64,000 nt of DNA, taken from assembly GCA_964550855.1 (NCBI GenBank), contig CAZKBQ010000011.1, forward strand, positions 27,355 through 91,354, written 5' to 3'. This DNA comes from JAGOBP01 sp964550855 (GTDB lineage: Bacteria > Chloroflexota > Anaerolineae > Fen-1058). Under the pieces are notes generated by a model. The model saw nothing but the letters and a program-made list of their open reading frames with translations. It was not told where the DNA came from and did not search any database. The position numbers and the translations under genes are program-made. Positions 32,238-41,839 of this stretch are shown one piece after another; position 1 is the stretch's first letter; every line of letters begins with the position of its first letter.

Positions 32238-33791
32238 ATGGCCGATCTACTCGTTCAGATGGAAGGGATTGAAAAGACTTTCCCTGGCGTGCATGCCCTC
32301 AGCCAATGCCGTTTTGAGCTGCGCCCCGGCGAGGTTCACGCCGTGGTCGGCGAGAACGGGGCGGGCAAATCCACACTGATGAAGATTCTGGCCGGCGTCT
32401 ATGCCCGAGACGCGGGCCGGATTTTGTATAAGGGCCGCGAAGTCGAGATTCCCAACCCGCGCACCGCGCAGCTGCTGGGCATCAGCATGATTCACCAGGA
32501 ACTCAACCTGATGCCGCATCTGACCGTGGCGCAGAATATCTTCATCGGGCGCGAGCCGCGCCAGCGCGTCAAATTCATGGTGGACGACAACGCCATCAAT
32601 GAACAGGCGGAGCAGGTGTTTGCGCTGATGCACCTCAAGCTCGATCCGCGCACGCGGGTGTCGGAATTGAGTGTGGCCAAACAGCAGATGGTGGAGATCG
32701 CCAAAGCGCTGTCGTTCAATTCCGAAGTGCTCATCATGGACGAGCCGACGGCGGCGCTGACCGACACGGAAATCGAAGAGCTGTTTCGCATCATTCGCGA
32801 GCTGCGCGCCAAGGGCGTGGGTGTGGTGCACATTTCGCACCGGCTGGAAGAGCTCAAGCAGATTTCCGATCGGGTGACGGTGATGCGCGACGGCCGCTAC
32901 ATCGACACCGTGGAGACGGCCGAAGCCTCCATTGATCGCATCATCAGCATGATGGTGGGCCGCACCATCTACGAAGCCGCGCCCGAAGTCCCCGAGCATC
33001 CCAGCGAGGAAGTCGTATTGGAAGTGAAGCACCTCAACCGGGGCAATGTGCTCAAGGACATCAGCTTTTATCTGAAGAAGGGTGAGATTCTGGGCTTCAG
33101 CGGACTGGTCGGCGCAGGGCGCACCGAAGTGGCGCGGGCGGTGTTTGGTGCGGACCCGATCGATTCCGGCGAGATTTACGTGGGCGGCCGCCAGGTACAC
33201 ATCGGCAGTCCCAGCGACGCCGTCCGATACGGCATCGGTTACCTGTCCGAAGATCGCAAGCGCTACGGGCTGGCATTGGGCATGGATGTCGAAGAAAACG
33301 TCGTGTTGGCGGCTTTCAAGAAGTTCCTGGGCGCGCTGGGCATTGTCAACCGCGCCAAGACGCGGGCGACAGCCGAGCAGTACGTCAAGGTATTGGCCAT
33401 CAAAACACCCGGCCTCCAGCAGAAGGTGCGAAATCTGTCGGGCGGCAACCAGCAGAAGGTCATCATCGGCAAATGGTTGACCGCCGACACGCAGATCTTG
33501 ATCTTTGACGAGCCGACGCGCGGCATCGACGTGGGCGCCAAGAGCGAGGTCTATCAGCTGCTCAACCGGCTGGCGCAGGAAGGCAAGTCCATCATCATGA
33601 TTTCCTCGGAACTGCCCGAAATCCTGCGCATGAGTCATCGCATTGTCGTCATGTGCGAAGGCCGCATCACGGGCGAGCTCAATGTCGCCGAGGCGACGCA
33701 GGAGAAGATTATGCAATATGCCACCCAACGCGGCGAGGTTCTGCTGGCCGATCAACCCGCGCCAAACGCTACACCTCAAAGGGATGCCTAA
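32238..33791 (+). CDS. Sugar ABC transporter ATP-binding protein, two domains (RbsA type, third importer)
   Basis: 517 residues. Domain 1: Walker A GENGAGKST (39-47), MIHQELNLMP, SVAKQQMVEIAKAL, VLIMDEPTAALTD. Domain 2: the modified P loop SGLVGAGRTEVARAVFG, YLSEDRKRYGL, LSGGNQQKVIIGKWL, LIFDEPTRGIDVG. It is the standard double ATPase of ribose/xylose-type importers. The permease starts three bases after its stop. Expression should be under the strong promoter and operator upstream, and the divergent xylulokinase hints at a pentose as substrate. Confidence 0.94.
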   Translation: MADLLVQMEGIEKTFPGVHALSQCRFELRPGEVHAVVGENGAGKSTLMKILAGVYARDAGRILYKGREVEIPNPRTAQLLGISMIHQELNLMPHLTVAQNIFIGREPRQRVKFMVDDNAINEQAEQVFALMHLKLDPRTRVSELSVAKQQMVEIAKALSFNSEVLIMDEPTAALTDTEIEELFRIIRELRAKGVGVVHISHRLEELKQISDRVTVMRDGRYIDTVETAEASIDRIISMMVGRTIYEAAPEVPEHPSEEVVLEVKHLNRGNVLKDISFYLKKGEILGFSGLVGAGRTEVARAVFGADPIDSGEIYVGGRQVHIGSPSDAVRYGIGYLSEDRKRYGLALGMDVEENVVLAAFKKFLGALGIVNRAKTRATAEQYVKVLAIKTPGLQQKVRNLSGGNQQKVIIGKWLTADTQILIFDEPTRGIDVGAKSEVYQLLNRLAQEGKSIIMISSELPEILRMSHRIVVMCEGRITGELNVAEATQEKIMQYATQRGEVLLADQPAPNATPQRDA

Positions 33792-33793
33792 CT

Positions 33794-34795
33794 ATGGAAG
33801 CTAAAACCGCCGTCGCTGCCCGACCATCGCTGATCCGCTCCGGTACACTTCAAAAGTTTATCGCCTTTGGTGGCCTGATCCTGCTGTTCATCGCTTACAG
33901 CGTGGCTTCGCCGTTCTTTCTGACCTCCGAAAACATCGGCGGCATCCTGCTGGCCGCCTCGGTCAACGGCGTGCTGGCGCTGGGTGTGACCTTCGTCATC
34001 ATCAACGGCGGCATCGATCTGTCGGTGGGCACGGTCATGACCTTCTCCGCCGTCATGACCGCCCAGGTGATGATCGTCTGGCAGCAGCCGGTGCTGGTGG
34101 GCATTCTGGCCGGCCTGTTAACGGGCGCGGTGTGCGGCATCATCAACGGCCTGATGGTCACCAAGATGAAGGTGCCGCCCTTTGTGGCCACGCTGGGCAT
34201 GCTGTACGCCACCAAGGGCCTGTCGCTGGTCGTGGCGCAGTTGAAGCCCATCTACTTTAACGATGCGCCCATCTTCAACCAGATCGCCATGAGCTCGATT
34301 CTGGGCTCCATCATCCCGGCGCTTGATCCCATTAAGAACGTGGTGCTGGTGCTTTTCGGCGCGGCGCTGGTGGCAGCTTTCATCCTGTCCAAGACCGTGT
34401 TGGGCCGTTACACCTTTGCCATGGGGAGCAACATCGAAGCCACCCGGCTGTCGGGCGTCAACGTCGATCGCTGGCAGACCGCCGTGTACATGGTCTGCGG
34501 TCTGTTCGCCGGGCTGGCGGGCGTCGTCATCGGCGCGCGCCTCAACTCGGCGCAGCCCGCCCTGGGCGCCGGTTATGAGCTGGACGCCATTGCCGCGGCC
34601 GTCATCGGTGGCACGTCCCTCAGCGGCGGCGAAGGTTCCATCCTGGGCACCATCATCGGCGCGTTGTTCATCGCCACCCTGGCCAACGGTCTGCGCATCC
34701 TGGGCGTTCAGCAGGAATGGCAGATCGTGGTCACCGGCACCGTCCTCGTCCTGGCCGTGTTTCTGGATCGATTTCTCAAACAGCGATCTCGCTGA
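33794..34795 (+). CDS. Sugar ABC transporter permease (RbsC type, third importer)
   Basis: 333 residues from the ATG at 33794, two bases past the ATPase stop; the longer frame overlaps the ATPase. Family blocks are ALGVTFVIINGGIDLSVGTV, GIINGLMVTKMKVPPFVATL, AMGSNIEATRLSGVNVDRWQ and AAVIGGTSLSGGEGSILGTI. About ten hydrophobic helices. It is closely similar in layout to the permease at 23133. AGGAG at the stop is followed 110 bases later by the binding-protein gene. Confidence 0.94.
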   Translation: MEAKTAVAARPSLIRSGTLQKFIAFGGLILLFIAYSVASPFFLTSENIGGILLAASVNGVLALGVTFVIINGGIDLSVGTVMTFSAVMTAQVMIVWQQPVLVGILAGLLTGAVCGIINGLMVTKMKVPPFVATLGMLYATKGLSLVVAQLKPIYFNDAPIFNQIAMSSILGSIIPALDPIKNVVLVLFGAALVAAFILSKTVLGRYTFAMGSNIEATRLSGVNVDRWQTAVYMVCGLFAGLAGVVIGARLNSAQPALGAGYELDAIAAAVIGGTSLSGGEGSILGTIIGALFIATLANGLRILGVQQEWQIVVTGTVLVLAVFLDRFLKQRSR

Positions 34796-34913
34796 AAGGA
34801 GGGTCTGCGCCACATCACCATCCGATCGGTTGTACCGTTCCCGTCGTTATGCGTTCGGTTGACAGGCTCCGTGCGGAGCTGATTAACACACCCCTTGCAA
34901 GGAGGAATTTGAG

Positions 34914-35909
34914 ATGAAGTCCAAGAGTTTGTTTGCTGTGGTGAGTCTGCTGCTCATCGTGTCGCTGATAGCGGCGTGTCAGCCCGCCGCTGCGCCGGCA
35001 CAACCGGCTGCGCCCGCGCAGCCCGCGGCCACCGGCGCCAAGCCGTATATCCCGGTCATTTCCAAGGGCTTCCAGCACCAGTTCTGGCAAGCCGTCAAGC
35101 AGGGCTCGGAGAAGGCCGCTGCGGACTTCAACGTGACCATCACGTTTGAAGGCCCGGAGACCGAAGCGATGGTGGACAAGCAGGTCGAGATGTTCCAGAC
35201 CGCGCTCGACAAGAAACCGGCCGCCATCTGCCTGGCCGCCGTCGACTCCAAGGCGTTCATCCCGCTGCTCGAGAAGGCCAAGGCCGCCAATATCCCCGTG
35301 ATTGGCTTCGACTCCGGCGTGGATAGCGACATCCCGGTCGCCACCGCCGCCACGGATAACATCGCGGCCGCGGCCGCCGCGGCCGACCACATGGCCGAGC
35401 TGATCGGCGGTTCGGGCGAAGTCGCCATCATCGCCCACGACCAGACCAGCCGCACCGGCATTGATCGCGTCAAAGGCTTCACCGATCAGATCAAGGCCAA
35501 GTATCCCAACATCACCATCGTGGATACGCAGTACGGCGGCGGCGACCAGCTCAAGTCCACCGACATCGCCAAGGCCATCATTCAGGCGCACCCCAACCTC
35601 AAGGGCTTCTTCGGCGCGAATGAAGGCTCGATCATCGGCGTGTTGAATGCCGCCAAGGAACTGAACATGGGCGGCAAGCTGGTCATCATCGGCTACGACT
35701 CGGGCAAGCAGCAGAAGGACGCCATCCGCTCCGGCCTGGAAGCTGGCGCCATTACGCAGGACCCGATCGGCATCGGCTACAAGTGCGTGGAAGCCGCCGT
35801 CAAGGCGATGAAGGGCGAAAGCCTGCCCAAGAACATCGACACCGGCTTCAAGTGGTACGACAAGACCAACATCGACGACCCGGCCATCGCCGCCGTGTTG
35901 TACGACTGA
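34914..35909 (+). CDS. Sugar ABC transporter substrate-binding lipoprotein (RbsB type, third importer)
   Basis: 331 residues. Lipobox IAAC (Cys22), Pro/Ala/Gln tether to about residue 40, then the type 1 fold: YIPVISKGFQHQFWQAVKQG, AAICLAAVDSKAFIPLLEKA, PVIGFDSGVDSDIPVATAAT (sugar-site Asp), and GYDSGKQQKDAIRSGLEAGA. This is the most RbsB-like of the three binding proteins. AAGGAGG lies 9 bases upstream. It is the last gene of the importer; a GC-rich hairpin follows, and then the LacI gene. Confidence 0.93.
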   Translation: MKSKSLFAVVSLLLIVSLIAACQPAAAPAQPAAPAQPAATGAKPYIPVISKGFQHQFWQAVKQGSEKAAADFNVTITFEGPETEAMVDKQVEMFQTALDKKPAAICLAAVDSKAFIPLLEKAKAANIPVIGFDSGVDSDIPVATAATDNIAAAAAAADHMAELIGGSGEVAIIAHDQTSRTGIDRVKGFTDQIKAKYPNITIVDTQYGGGDQLKSTDIAKAIIQAHPNLKGFFGANEGSIIGVLNAAKELNMGGKLVIIGYDSGKQQKDAIRSGLEAGAITQDPIGIGYKCVEAAVKAMKGESLPKNIDTGFKWYDKTNIDDPAIAAVLYD

Positions 35910-35924
35910 TCGATCGTTGACCCG

Positions 35925-35957
35925 GCCGGGGCGACCGGACAGCCCGATCGCCCCGGC
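35925..35957 (+). terminator. GC-rich hairpin after the third importer
   Basis: Perfect 10-bp arms GCCGGGGCGA / TCGCCCCGGC (35925-35934, 35948-35957). There is no T run, so it may slow rather than end transcription, or protect the message end. Confidence 0.45.
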
Positions 35958-36051
35958 TGCATCCGCGCCGTCGAGCGCGCACCAACGCTCGCTAAAGGGC
36001 TGGCACCGGACTGAGCTGCGCCGCATCATCGAGCGTTTTTTTCGAGCAACC

Positions 36052-36069
36052 TATGGTATGCGTACCATA
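36052..36069 (+). promoter_or_regulatory. LacI-type operator before the third LacI gene
   Basis: TATGGTA-TGCG-TACCATA, arms 36052-36058 and 36063-36069. Same form and spacing as at 31946. It sits 29 bases before the start codon, which fits autoregulation. Confidence 0.75.
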
Positions 36070-36097
36070 AGTGTGGCTGCGTCCGTTCCGTTAAACC

Positions 36098-37114
36098 ATG
36101 GCCACCATTCATGATGTCGCCAAACGCGCCGGCGTGGCACCCATCACGGTGTCGCGCGTCATCAACAACTCCGGCTATCTGAGCCGCGAGACGCGCCAGC
36201 GCGTGGAAGCAGCCATCGCCGAGCTGGAATACGTGCCCAACCGGCTGGCGCGCAGCCTGCGCTCCAAACGCACCAATACACTGGCGCTGGTATTGACCGA
36301 CATCACCAATCCGTTCTTCACCACACTGGCGCGCGGCGTCGAGGACACGGCCAGCGACGCGGGCTACACCGTCATCTTCTGCAACACCGACGAGTCCGAG
36401 GCGGAAGAGCGCAAGTACGTGCAGGTGCTGCTGCAGCAGCAGGTGGACGGCATCCTGCTGGTGCCGGCTGCCAACACCGGTGAATCGATTGAATCGATCC
36501 AGAAACAGAATACGCCGCTGGTCGTGCTCGATCGGCGGCCGCCGCCCGCCGTTGCCGTGGATACCGTTCATTGCGAAAACGAAGCCGGCGCGTATCAACT
36601 GGTGAAACTGCTGCTCGATCTGGGCCACCGCCGCATCGGCATTCTCAGCGGCCCGATTGGCGTGTCCACCGCCGACGATCGACTGGCGGGTTATCGCCGC
36701 GCCATGCGCGAGGCGGGCCTGCCGGATGAGGCTCATCAGGTCATCTACGGATCATTTTCGCAGGCCAGCGGCTACGAGTTGATGCGCGATCTGCTCCGGG
36801 CCAACCCGCGCCCCACCGCCGTCTTTGCTGCCAACAACCTCATCGGCATCGGCGCGTTGAAGGCCGTGCAGGCGGCCGGGCTGCGCGTGCCCGACGATGT
36901 GGCGCTGGTCAGCTTCGACGACCTGCCGCCCACACTGCTGACTTTTCCGTTCTTTACCGTGGCCGCGCAGCCGGCCTATGACATGGGACGGCGCGCCACC
37001 GAACTGCTGCTGTCACGGTTGCGCGGCGCGGCGCCCGAGCATGCCCGCGAAATAATCCTGCCGGTCGAGCTGATCGTCCGCCAGTCCAGCGGGCCGCCGA
37101 TCAGCCGCCCCTGA
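36098..37114 (+). CDS. LacI-family transcriptional regulator (third)
   Basis: 338 residues. Helix-turn-helix ATIHDVAKRAGVAPITVSRV, hinge PNRLARSLRS, core blocks TLALVLTDITNPFFTTLARG, VDGILLVPA, HRRIGILSGPIGVSTADDRL and VALVSFDDLPP. It is highly similar over its length to the LacI protein at 7138 (same recognition segment, same DITNPF(W/F)TTxARGVED and TVAAQPAY(E/D)MG text), so the two are recent paralogues. It likely represses the importer at 32238 and its own gene, and perhaps the catabolic genes that follow from 37159. No good ribosome-binding site is visible. Confidence 0.92.
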   Translation: MATIHDVAKRAGVAPITVSRVINNSGYLSRETRQRVEAAIAELEYVPNRLARSLRSKRTNTLALVLTDITNPFFTTLARGVEDTASDAGYTVIFCNTDESEAEERKYVQVLLQQQVDGILLVPAANTGESIESIQKQNTPLVVLDRRPPPAVAVDTVHCENEAGAYQLVKLLLDLGHRRIGILSGPIGVSTADDRLAGYRRAMREAGLPDEAHQVIYGSFSQASGYELMRDLLRANPRPTAVFAANNLIGIGALKAVQAAGLRVPDDVALVSFDDLPPTLLTFPFFTVAAQPAYDMGRRATELLLSRLRGAAPEHAREIILPVELIVRQSSGPPISRP

Positions 37115-37158
37115 TCGAGCGGGCGCGGTTAATCCCTGACTGTTTGCAAGGAGGTCTT

Positions 37159-38190
37159 GTGTCCGGTTCATTTATCCCGGCCAGCGATGGCGTCGATCCC
37201 GGCCGCGTGCCACAACGCACGCTTTACACCGGCGCGCAAATTCCGGCGATTGGGTTGGGCACCTTCGGTTCCGATCGGTTTTCCGGCGAGGCGATTGCCG
37301 AAGCCGTCCTGGGGGCCGTGGAAGCGGGCTATCGCCACATCGATTGCGCCGCAGTGTACGGCAACGAGCACCTCATCGGCCAGTCGTTTCGCGAGCTGTT
37401 CGCGCGCGGTCTCAAGCGCGAGGAACTGTGGGTCACGTCCAAGCTGTGGAACGACAAACACGCCGAAGCCGACGTGATTCCGGCCTGCGAACAATCGTTG
37501 AAAGATCTGCAGCTGGACTATCTCGATCTGTATCTCGTCCACTGGCCGTTCCCCAATTATCACGCACCCGGCGTCGGCGTCGATTCGCGCGATCCGCACG
37601 CCGTGCCTTACATTCATGAGAACTACTTAAAGACCTGGCGGCAGATGGAGCAGCTGGTCAGGCGCGGGCTGGTGCGGCACATTGGCACCAGCAACATGAC
37701 GATCCCCAAGTTGAACCTGCTGCTCCGCGACGCCGAGATCAAGCCGGCCGCCAACGAGATGGAACTGCACCCGCACTTTCAGCAGCCCGAACTGTACCGC
37801 TACGTGATCGAGCACGGCATGGTGGCGATCGGCTTCAGCCCGATCGGCTCACCCACCCGACCCGATCGGGACAAGACGCCCGACGACACCGTGGATATTG
37901 AAGATCCCGTGATCGTTCAGATCGCCGATCGGCTGGGGGTACATCCCGCCGTCGTGTGCGTGAAGTGGGGCGCCCAGCGCGGTCAGGTGCCCATCCCGTT
38001 TTCGATCCACCGCGATCAATACTTGAGCAACCTCAAAGGCGTCGTCTCCGAGCCGCTGACCGATGATGAGATGCAGGCCATCGCCGCCATCGACAAGAAC
38101 TGCCGCCTGATCAAAGGCCAGGTGTTCTTGTGGAAGGGCGCGAAGGGTTGGGAAGATTTGTGGGACCTGGACGGTTATATCGCCGGCTGA
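37159..38190 (+). CDS. Aldo/keto reductase (aldose reductase-like)
   Basis: 343 residues from a GTG with AAGGAGG 4 bases upstream. Catalytic tetrad in place: the Asp and Tyr in HIDCAAVYGNEHLIG, Lys in LWVTSKLWNDKH, His in LYLVHWPFPNY. Also NEMELHPHFQQPEL and the NADP-binding VPIPFSIHRDQYLSN. It is of the classic aldose reductase type and distinct from the reductase at 15416. It could reduce an incoming aldose to an alditol, which would make sense of the kinase and the alditol-phosphate-type dehydrogenase that follow. Confidence 0.87.
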   Translation: MSGSFIPASDGVDPGRVPQRTLYTGAQIPAIGLGTFGSDRFSGEAIAEAVLGAVEAGYRHIDCAAVYGNEHLIGQSFRELFARGLKREELWVTSKLWNDKHAEADVIPACEQSLKDLQLDYLDLYLVHWPFPNYHAPGVGVDSRDPHAVPYIHENYLKTWRQMEQLVRRGLVRHIGTSNMTIPKLNLLLRDAEIKPAANEMELHPHFQQPELYRYVIEHGMVAIGFSPIGSPTRPDRDKTPDDTVDIEDPVIVQIADRLGVHPAVVCVKWGAQRGQVPIPFSIHRDQYLSNLKGVVSEPLTDDEMQAIAAIDKNCRLIKGQVFLWKGAKGWEDLWDLDGYIAG

Positions 38191-38265
38191 CCGAGGCACG
38201 CAGGACGCACAAGCCGCGACATGGCACCTGGCGTTGCTGCGTGAACTTCGTGGATTGAGTGTTTT

Positions 38266-39783
38266 ATGGCGCATCGCTACCTCCTCACCATCGATCAGGG
38301 CACGTCCAGCGTAAAGACGGCGCTGTGGGATGAGGCCGGCCGCGTGCTGGCCGAAGCCTCGCACGCCTACGCGCTGAGTCGGCCCCAACCGGTCTGGGCC
38401 GAAATCGATGCGAACGTGTGGTGGGCGGCGCTCTGCACCACGGTGAAGCAGGTCGTCGCGCAGAGCGGCGTCGAGGCGCGCGAGATCGCCGGCATCGGCG
38501 TGGACGGCATCGGCTGGACGCTGGTGCCCGTTGATCGGGACATCGAGCCGCTGTGCCCGGCCATGATCTGGCTGGATCGCCGCGCCGAGGCCGAGACGCA
38601 GTGGTTGAAGGCTCCAGCGGGCGCTGATCAGCTGATCGAGCTGGCCGCCAATCCGATCGATCCGGCGTATATCACGCCGAAGCTGGTGTGGTTGAAGAAT
38701 CATCGACCGGAGATCTTCGATCAAACTCATCAATTCCTGACCTCGTCCGGCTTCATCGTTGCGCGGTTGACGGGCGCGTTCACCTGCGATTACACGCAGG
38801 CCTACGGCTATCACTTCTTCGACATCCGGCGTGAACGCTGGGACGAGCAGGCGGCGGCGCTGATAAGTATTCCTCTTGAGAAGATGCCGCGCCTCGCCGG
38901 CTGCACGGACATCGCGGGCAAGTTGTCGGCGGTGGCCGCGCGCCAACTTGATCTGCCGGTGGGCATTCCGGTACTGGTCGGCTGTCTGGATGCCGCCGTC
39001 GGCGCGCTGGGTGCGGGCGTGACGCGGCTTGGACAGACCAACGAGCAGGGCGGACAGGCGGGCGGCATGGCCGTCAGCGTCGATCGGGTGGTGGTGGAGC
39101 CGCAGCTGATCTTTTCGCATCACGTGCTGCCGCATCAATATCTGCTGCAGGGCGGCACAGTGGGCGGCGGATCGCTGGGTTGGCTGCGCGATGTGCTGGG
39201 CGTGTCCGGCGCCGACGTGTTTGAGTCGTTCAGCGCGCAGGCCGCGCAGGCGGCGCCCGGCGCGGGCGGCGTGATCTTCGTGCCGTACATGGCAGGCGAG
39301 CGCACGCCCCTGTGGAACACCAACGCGCGCGGCGTATTCTGTGGATTGTCGTATGCCAGCACGCGCGCCGATCTCTTGCGCGCCATCATGGAGGGCTGCG
39401 CCTTTGCCGTGTACGACAACATACAGGTGGCGGCCCGGCGCGGCGTGTCGATCGATGAATATCTGGGTTCGGGCGGGGCCACGCACAGCGCCGTCTGGTG
39501 CCAGATCAAAGCGGATGTCTACAACCGACCGTTCAGCGTGGCCCGTCGGGCCGACGGCGGCGAAGGCGGCCACACGCTGGGCCTGTTTGCGTTGACGGCG
39601 AAAGCGGTCGGGTTGTGCGACGACATCGGCGCTTGCGTGGACCGGCTGCTGCCCCATCGGCAGGTGTACGAACCGTCGGCCGAACGTCATGCGCTGTATG
39701 AAGAATTGTTTGAAGTGTATCTAAGCGTGTCGCGCAAGTTGCTGGGCGATTTCGATCGGCTGGCGGAGATCAACGCGAGATAG
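38266..39783 (+). CDS. FGGY-family carbohydrate kinase
   Basis: 505 residues. The first domain starts YLLTIDQGTSSVKTALWDEA, then GIGVDGIGWTLVPVD and MIWLDRRAEAE. The second has VPYMAGERTPLWNTNARGVF and SGGATHSAVWCQIKADVYNR. Xylulokinase-like, but an insert around residues 265-275 (NEQGGQAGGMAVSV) and the glycerol-kinase-like DQGTSS opening set it apart from the gene at 30374. Substrate candidates are a ketose or an alditol; the GatD-like dehydrogenase behind it favours an alditol. No clear ribosome-binding site is seen. Confidence 0.85.
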   Translation: MAHRYLLTIDQGTSSVKTALWDEAGRVLAEASHAYALSRPQPVWAEIDANVWWAALCTTVKQVVAQSGVEAREIAGIGVDGIGWTLVPVDRDIEPLCPAMIWLDRRAEAETQWLKAPAGADQLIELAANPIDPAYITPKLVWLKNHRPEIFDQTHQFLTSSGFIVARLTGAFTCDYTQAYGYHFFDIRRERWDEQAAALISIPLEKMPRLAGCTDIAGKLSAVAARQLDLPVGIPVLVGCLDAAVGALGAGVTRLGQTNEQGGQAGGMAVSVDRVVVEPQLIFSHHVLPHQYLLQGGTVGGGSLGWLRDVLGVSGADVFESFSAQAAQAAPGAGGVIFVPYMAGERTPLWNTNARGVFCGLSYASTRADLLRAIMEGCAFAVYDNIQVAARRGVSIDEYLGSGGATHSAVWCQIKADVYNRPFSVARRADGGEGGHTLGLFALTAKAVGLCDDIGACVDRLLPHRQVYEPSAERHALYEELFEVYLSVSRKLLGDFDRLAEINAR

Positions 39784-39805
39784 CGTGATACGCCATAAGG
39801 TGATC

Positions 39806-40852
39806 ATGAAAGCCGCGATACTGGAAAACAAAGGTGTAATGAGTTATCGGGATGTGCCTGCGCCCACTCCCGGGCCGGGCCATGTCCTCCTGAAGATCGA
39901 GGCCGCCTCCATCTGCGGCTCGGACATCAGCCGCTACGTGAAAGGCCACCGGCTGTATCCGTTGATTTTGGGGCACGAGTGCGCGGGTGTCATCAGCGCC
40001 GTGGGCGAAGGGGTGAGCGCCGGCTTGATCGGCAAGCATGCCGCCATCATTCCGCTCGTCCCGTGTTTTGAGTGCGAGCAGTGTCGGGCCGGGCGCTATT
40101 CAGCCTGTCACACGTACTCGTTCATCGGCTCGCGGCAGGCCGGCGGCTTTGCCGACTATGTGGAACTGCGCGAATCAAACGCGTTCCTCATCCCCGACGA
40201 ACTTGCCTTTGAAGAAGCCGCGTTAATTGAACCGTCCACCGTGGCGCGGCACATCCTCGATCTGGGCAGCTTCAAGGCGGGCGATACCGCCATCGTGCTG
40301 GGGGCCGGCTCGATCGGCCTGATGGCGGTCCAATGGCTGCGCATCCTCGGCGCGCAGTTGATCGTCTGCACGGACGTGGTCGACGAGAATCTGGCGGCGG
40401 CCCGGCAGCTGGGCGCGCACGTCACGCTTAATCCAACGCGCGACGACGTAAAAGCCGAGGTGAAGCGACTGACTGGCGACGGCGCCGACGTGACGCTGGA
40501 GTGCGCGGGATCGCCGCAGGCGCTGGCGCAGACGCTGCAGGTCACGCGGCCGCGCGGCAACATCGTGTGCGGCGGCAATCAACCCTTGGACGCCTCATTG
40601 TCCATGTCGTTTATTGAAGATTTGATGCGCAAGGAACTGCGCCTTAACGGCTGCTTCATGTCCTACTCCGCGCCATTCCCCGGCCACGAATGGACGGAGA
40701 CCGTCGCGGCGATGCAAGCCGGACAGCTGGACATGGCCGCCATGATCTCACACCGTCTCCCGCTGGCGCAGGCGCCGCAGATATTTGACGACATCGGCGC
40801 GCGGCGCTTTGCTTTCCGCAAGGTCATGCTCTTCCCGGCGGCGACTGACTGA
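39806..40852 (+). CDS. Zinc-dependent medium-chain dehydrogenase (galactitol-1-phosphate dehydrogenase-like)
   Basis: 348 residues from the ATG at 39806 (AAGGTG 5 bases upstream). Catalytic zinc ligands Cys37 in ICGSDISR and the His-Glu pair in ILGHECAG. Structural zinc cysteines in CFECEQCRAGRYSAC. The Rossmann motif is LGAGSIGLMAVQWLR. The pattern is closest to sorbitol or galactitol-1-phosphate dehydrogenases (GatD). It would oxidise a (phospho)alditol to a (phospho)ketose with NAD+. It sits between the FGGY kinase and the tagatose-type aldolase. Confidence 0.85.
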   Translation: MKAAILENKGVMSYRDVPAPTPGPGHVLLKIEAASICGSDISRYVKGHRLYPLILGHECAGVISAVGEGVSAGLIGKHAAIIPLVPCFECEQCRAGRYSACHTYSFIGSRQAGGFADYVELRESNAFLIPDELAFEEAALIEPSTVARHILDLGSFKAGDTAIVLGAGSIGLMAVQWLRILGAQLIVCTDVVDENLAAARQLGAHVTLNPTRDDVKAEVKRLTGDGADVTLECAGSPQALAQTLQVTRPRGNIVCGGNQPLDASLSMSFIEDLMRKELRLNGCFMSYSAPFPGHEWTETVAAMQAGQLDMAAMISHRLPLAQAPQIFDDIGARRFAFRKVMLFPAATD

Positions 40853-40917
40853 CCGCACAGACGCGAAGGAGGCCCGGTCTATAGCCTGTGCCTCCTTCGC
40901 CTTGTCAGGATCACACC

Positions 40918-41784
40918 ATGACGCTTGTCAATCCTTTATCGTGGCTGCAGCGCGCGCAGCGTGAAGGCTTTGCCATCGGCGCGTTCAACGCCAATACGCT
41001 GGAGCAGGTGCAGGCCATTGTGCAGGCCGCGCAACTGGAAAACGCGCCGGCCATCATCCAGATCAGCCATCGCGCGCTGCTGCACGCCGGCAGCGGTCAC
41101 GCCGCCCTGGGCCTGCGCTACATGGCCGAGATCGGGCGTGTGGCCGCGCAAAGCGTAAATGTCCCCATCGCCCTGCACGTCGATCACGCGACGGCGGATG
41201 AAGTGCTGCAGGCGCTGGCGCTGGGCTTCACGTCGGCGATGTTTGACGGCGGCGATTTGCCGCTGGAAGTGAACATCGCGCAGACGGTGAAATTGCGCGA
41301 ACTTGCCCACGCGCTGGGCGCGTGCCTGGAAGCCGAACTGGGCGAGGTGCCCCGCGCCGATCGTTCCGGCCACGTTAACGGCGAGAACGAGTTGACGCAG
41401 CCCGACGAAGCCGCGGCCTTTGTGCAGGCCGCCGGCGTTGATGTGCTGGCGATTGCGCTGGGCAGCGTGCACGCGATTCAACGTAAAGCCGTGCAGATCG
41501 ATCTGGCGCGGCTGGCCGCCATCCGATCGGCCGTCGATGTCCCGCTGGTGCTCCACGGCTCATCGGGTGTCACCGACGAGCACATCGCCCGGGGCATTCA
41601 GTTGGGCCTGTGCAAGATTAACGTCGCCACGCAGTTGAGTCAGGCCTTCACGCGCGGCGCGCGCGAGATACTCAACGACGCCGACGAATACGATCCGCGC
41701 CACTATCTGGCCGCGGCGCGCGAGGCGATGATTGAGCAGGTGCGGGAACGGATTCGATTCTTCGGATCGGCGGGCAAAGCGTGA
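40918..41784 (+). CDS. Class II ketose-bisphosphate aldolase (GatY/KbaY/FbaA family)
   Basis: 288 residues from the ATG at 40918. Metal and phosphate sites: HVDHATADEVLQAL (zinc His pair), EAELGEVPRADRSG, ALGSVHAIQRKAVQ (zinc His) and LVLHGSSGVTDEHIARGIQL (His-Gly phosphate loop), then KINVATQLSQAF. The short form and text fit tagatose-1,6-bisphosphate aldolase (GatY/KbaY) rather than the long FbaA. It would split a ketose bisphosphate made by the PfkB kinase that follows, giving dihydroxyacetone phosphate and an aldehyde phosphate. Confidence 0.88.
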   Translation: MTLVNPLSWLQRAQREGFAIGAFNANTLEQVQAIVQAAQLENAPAIIQISHRALLHAGSGHAALGLRYMAEIGRVAAQSVNVPIALHVDHATADEVLQALALGFTSAMFDGGDLPLEVNIAQTVKLRELAHALGACLEAELGEVPRADRSGHVNGENELTQPDEAAAFVQAAGVDVLAIALGSVHAIQRKAVQIDLARLAAIRSAVDVPLVLHGSSGVTDEHIARGIQLGLCKINVATQLSQAFTRGAREILNDADEYDPRHYLAAAREAMIEQVRERIRFFGSAGKA

Positions 41785-41839
41785 TCCACGAAGTGGGTCA
41801 CGCCTTTATTTGTGATCTTCGTGGACAGAGTCTCTGGTC

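Noticed and set aside
37849..39690. 613-codon open frame on the minus strand
   Set aside because: Antisense to the aldo/keto reductase and FGGY kinase, both of which have clear catalytic motifs; the frame shows none.
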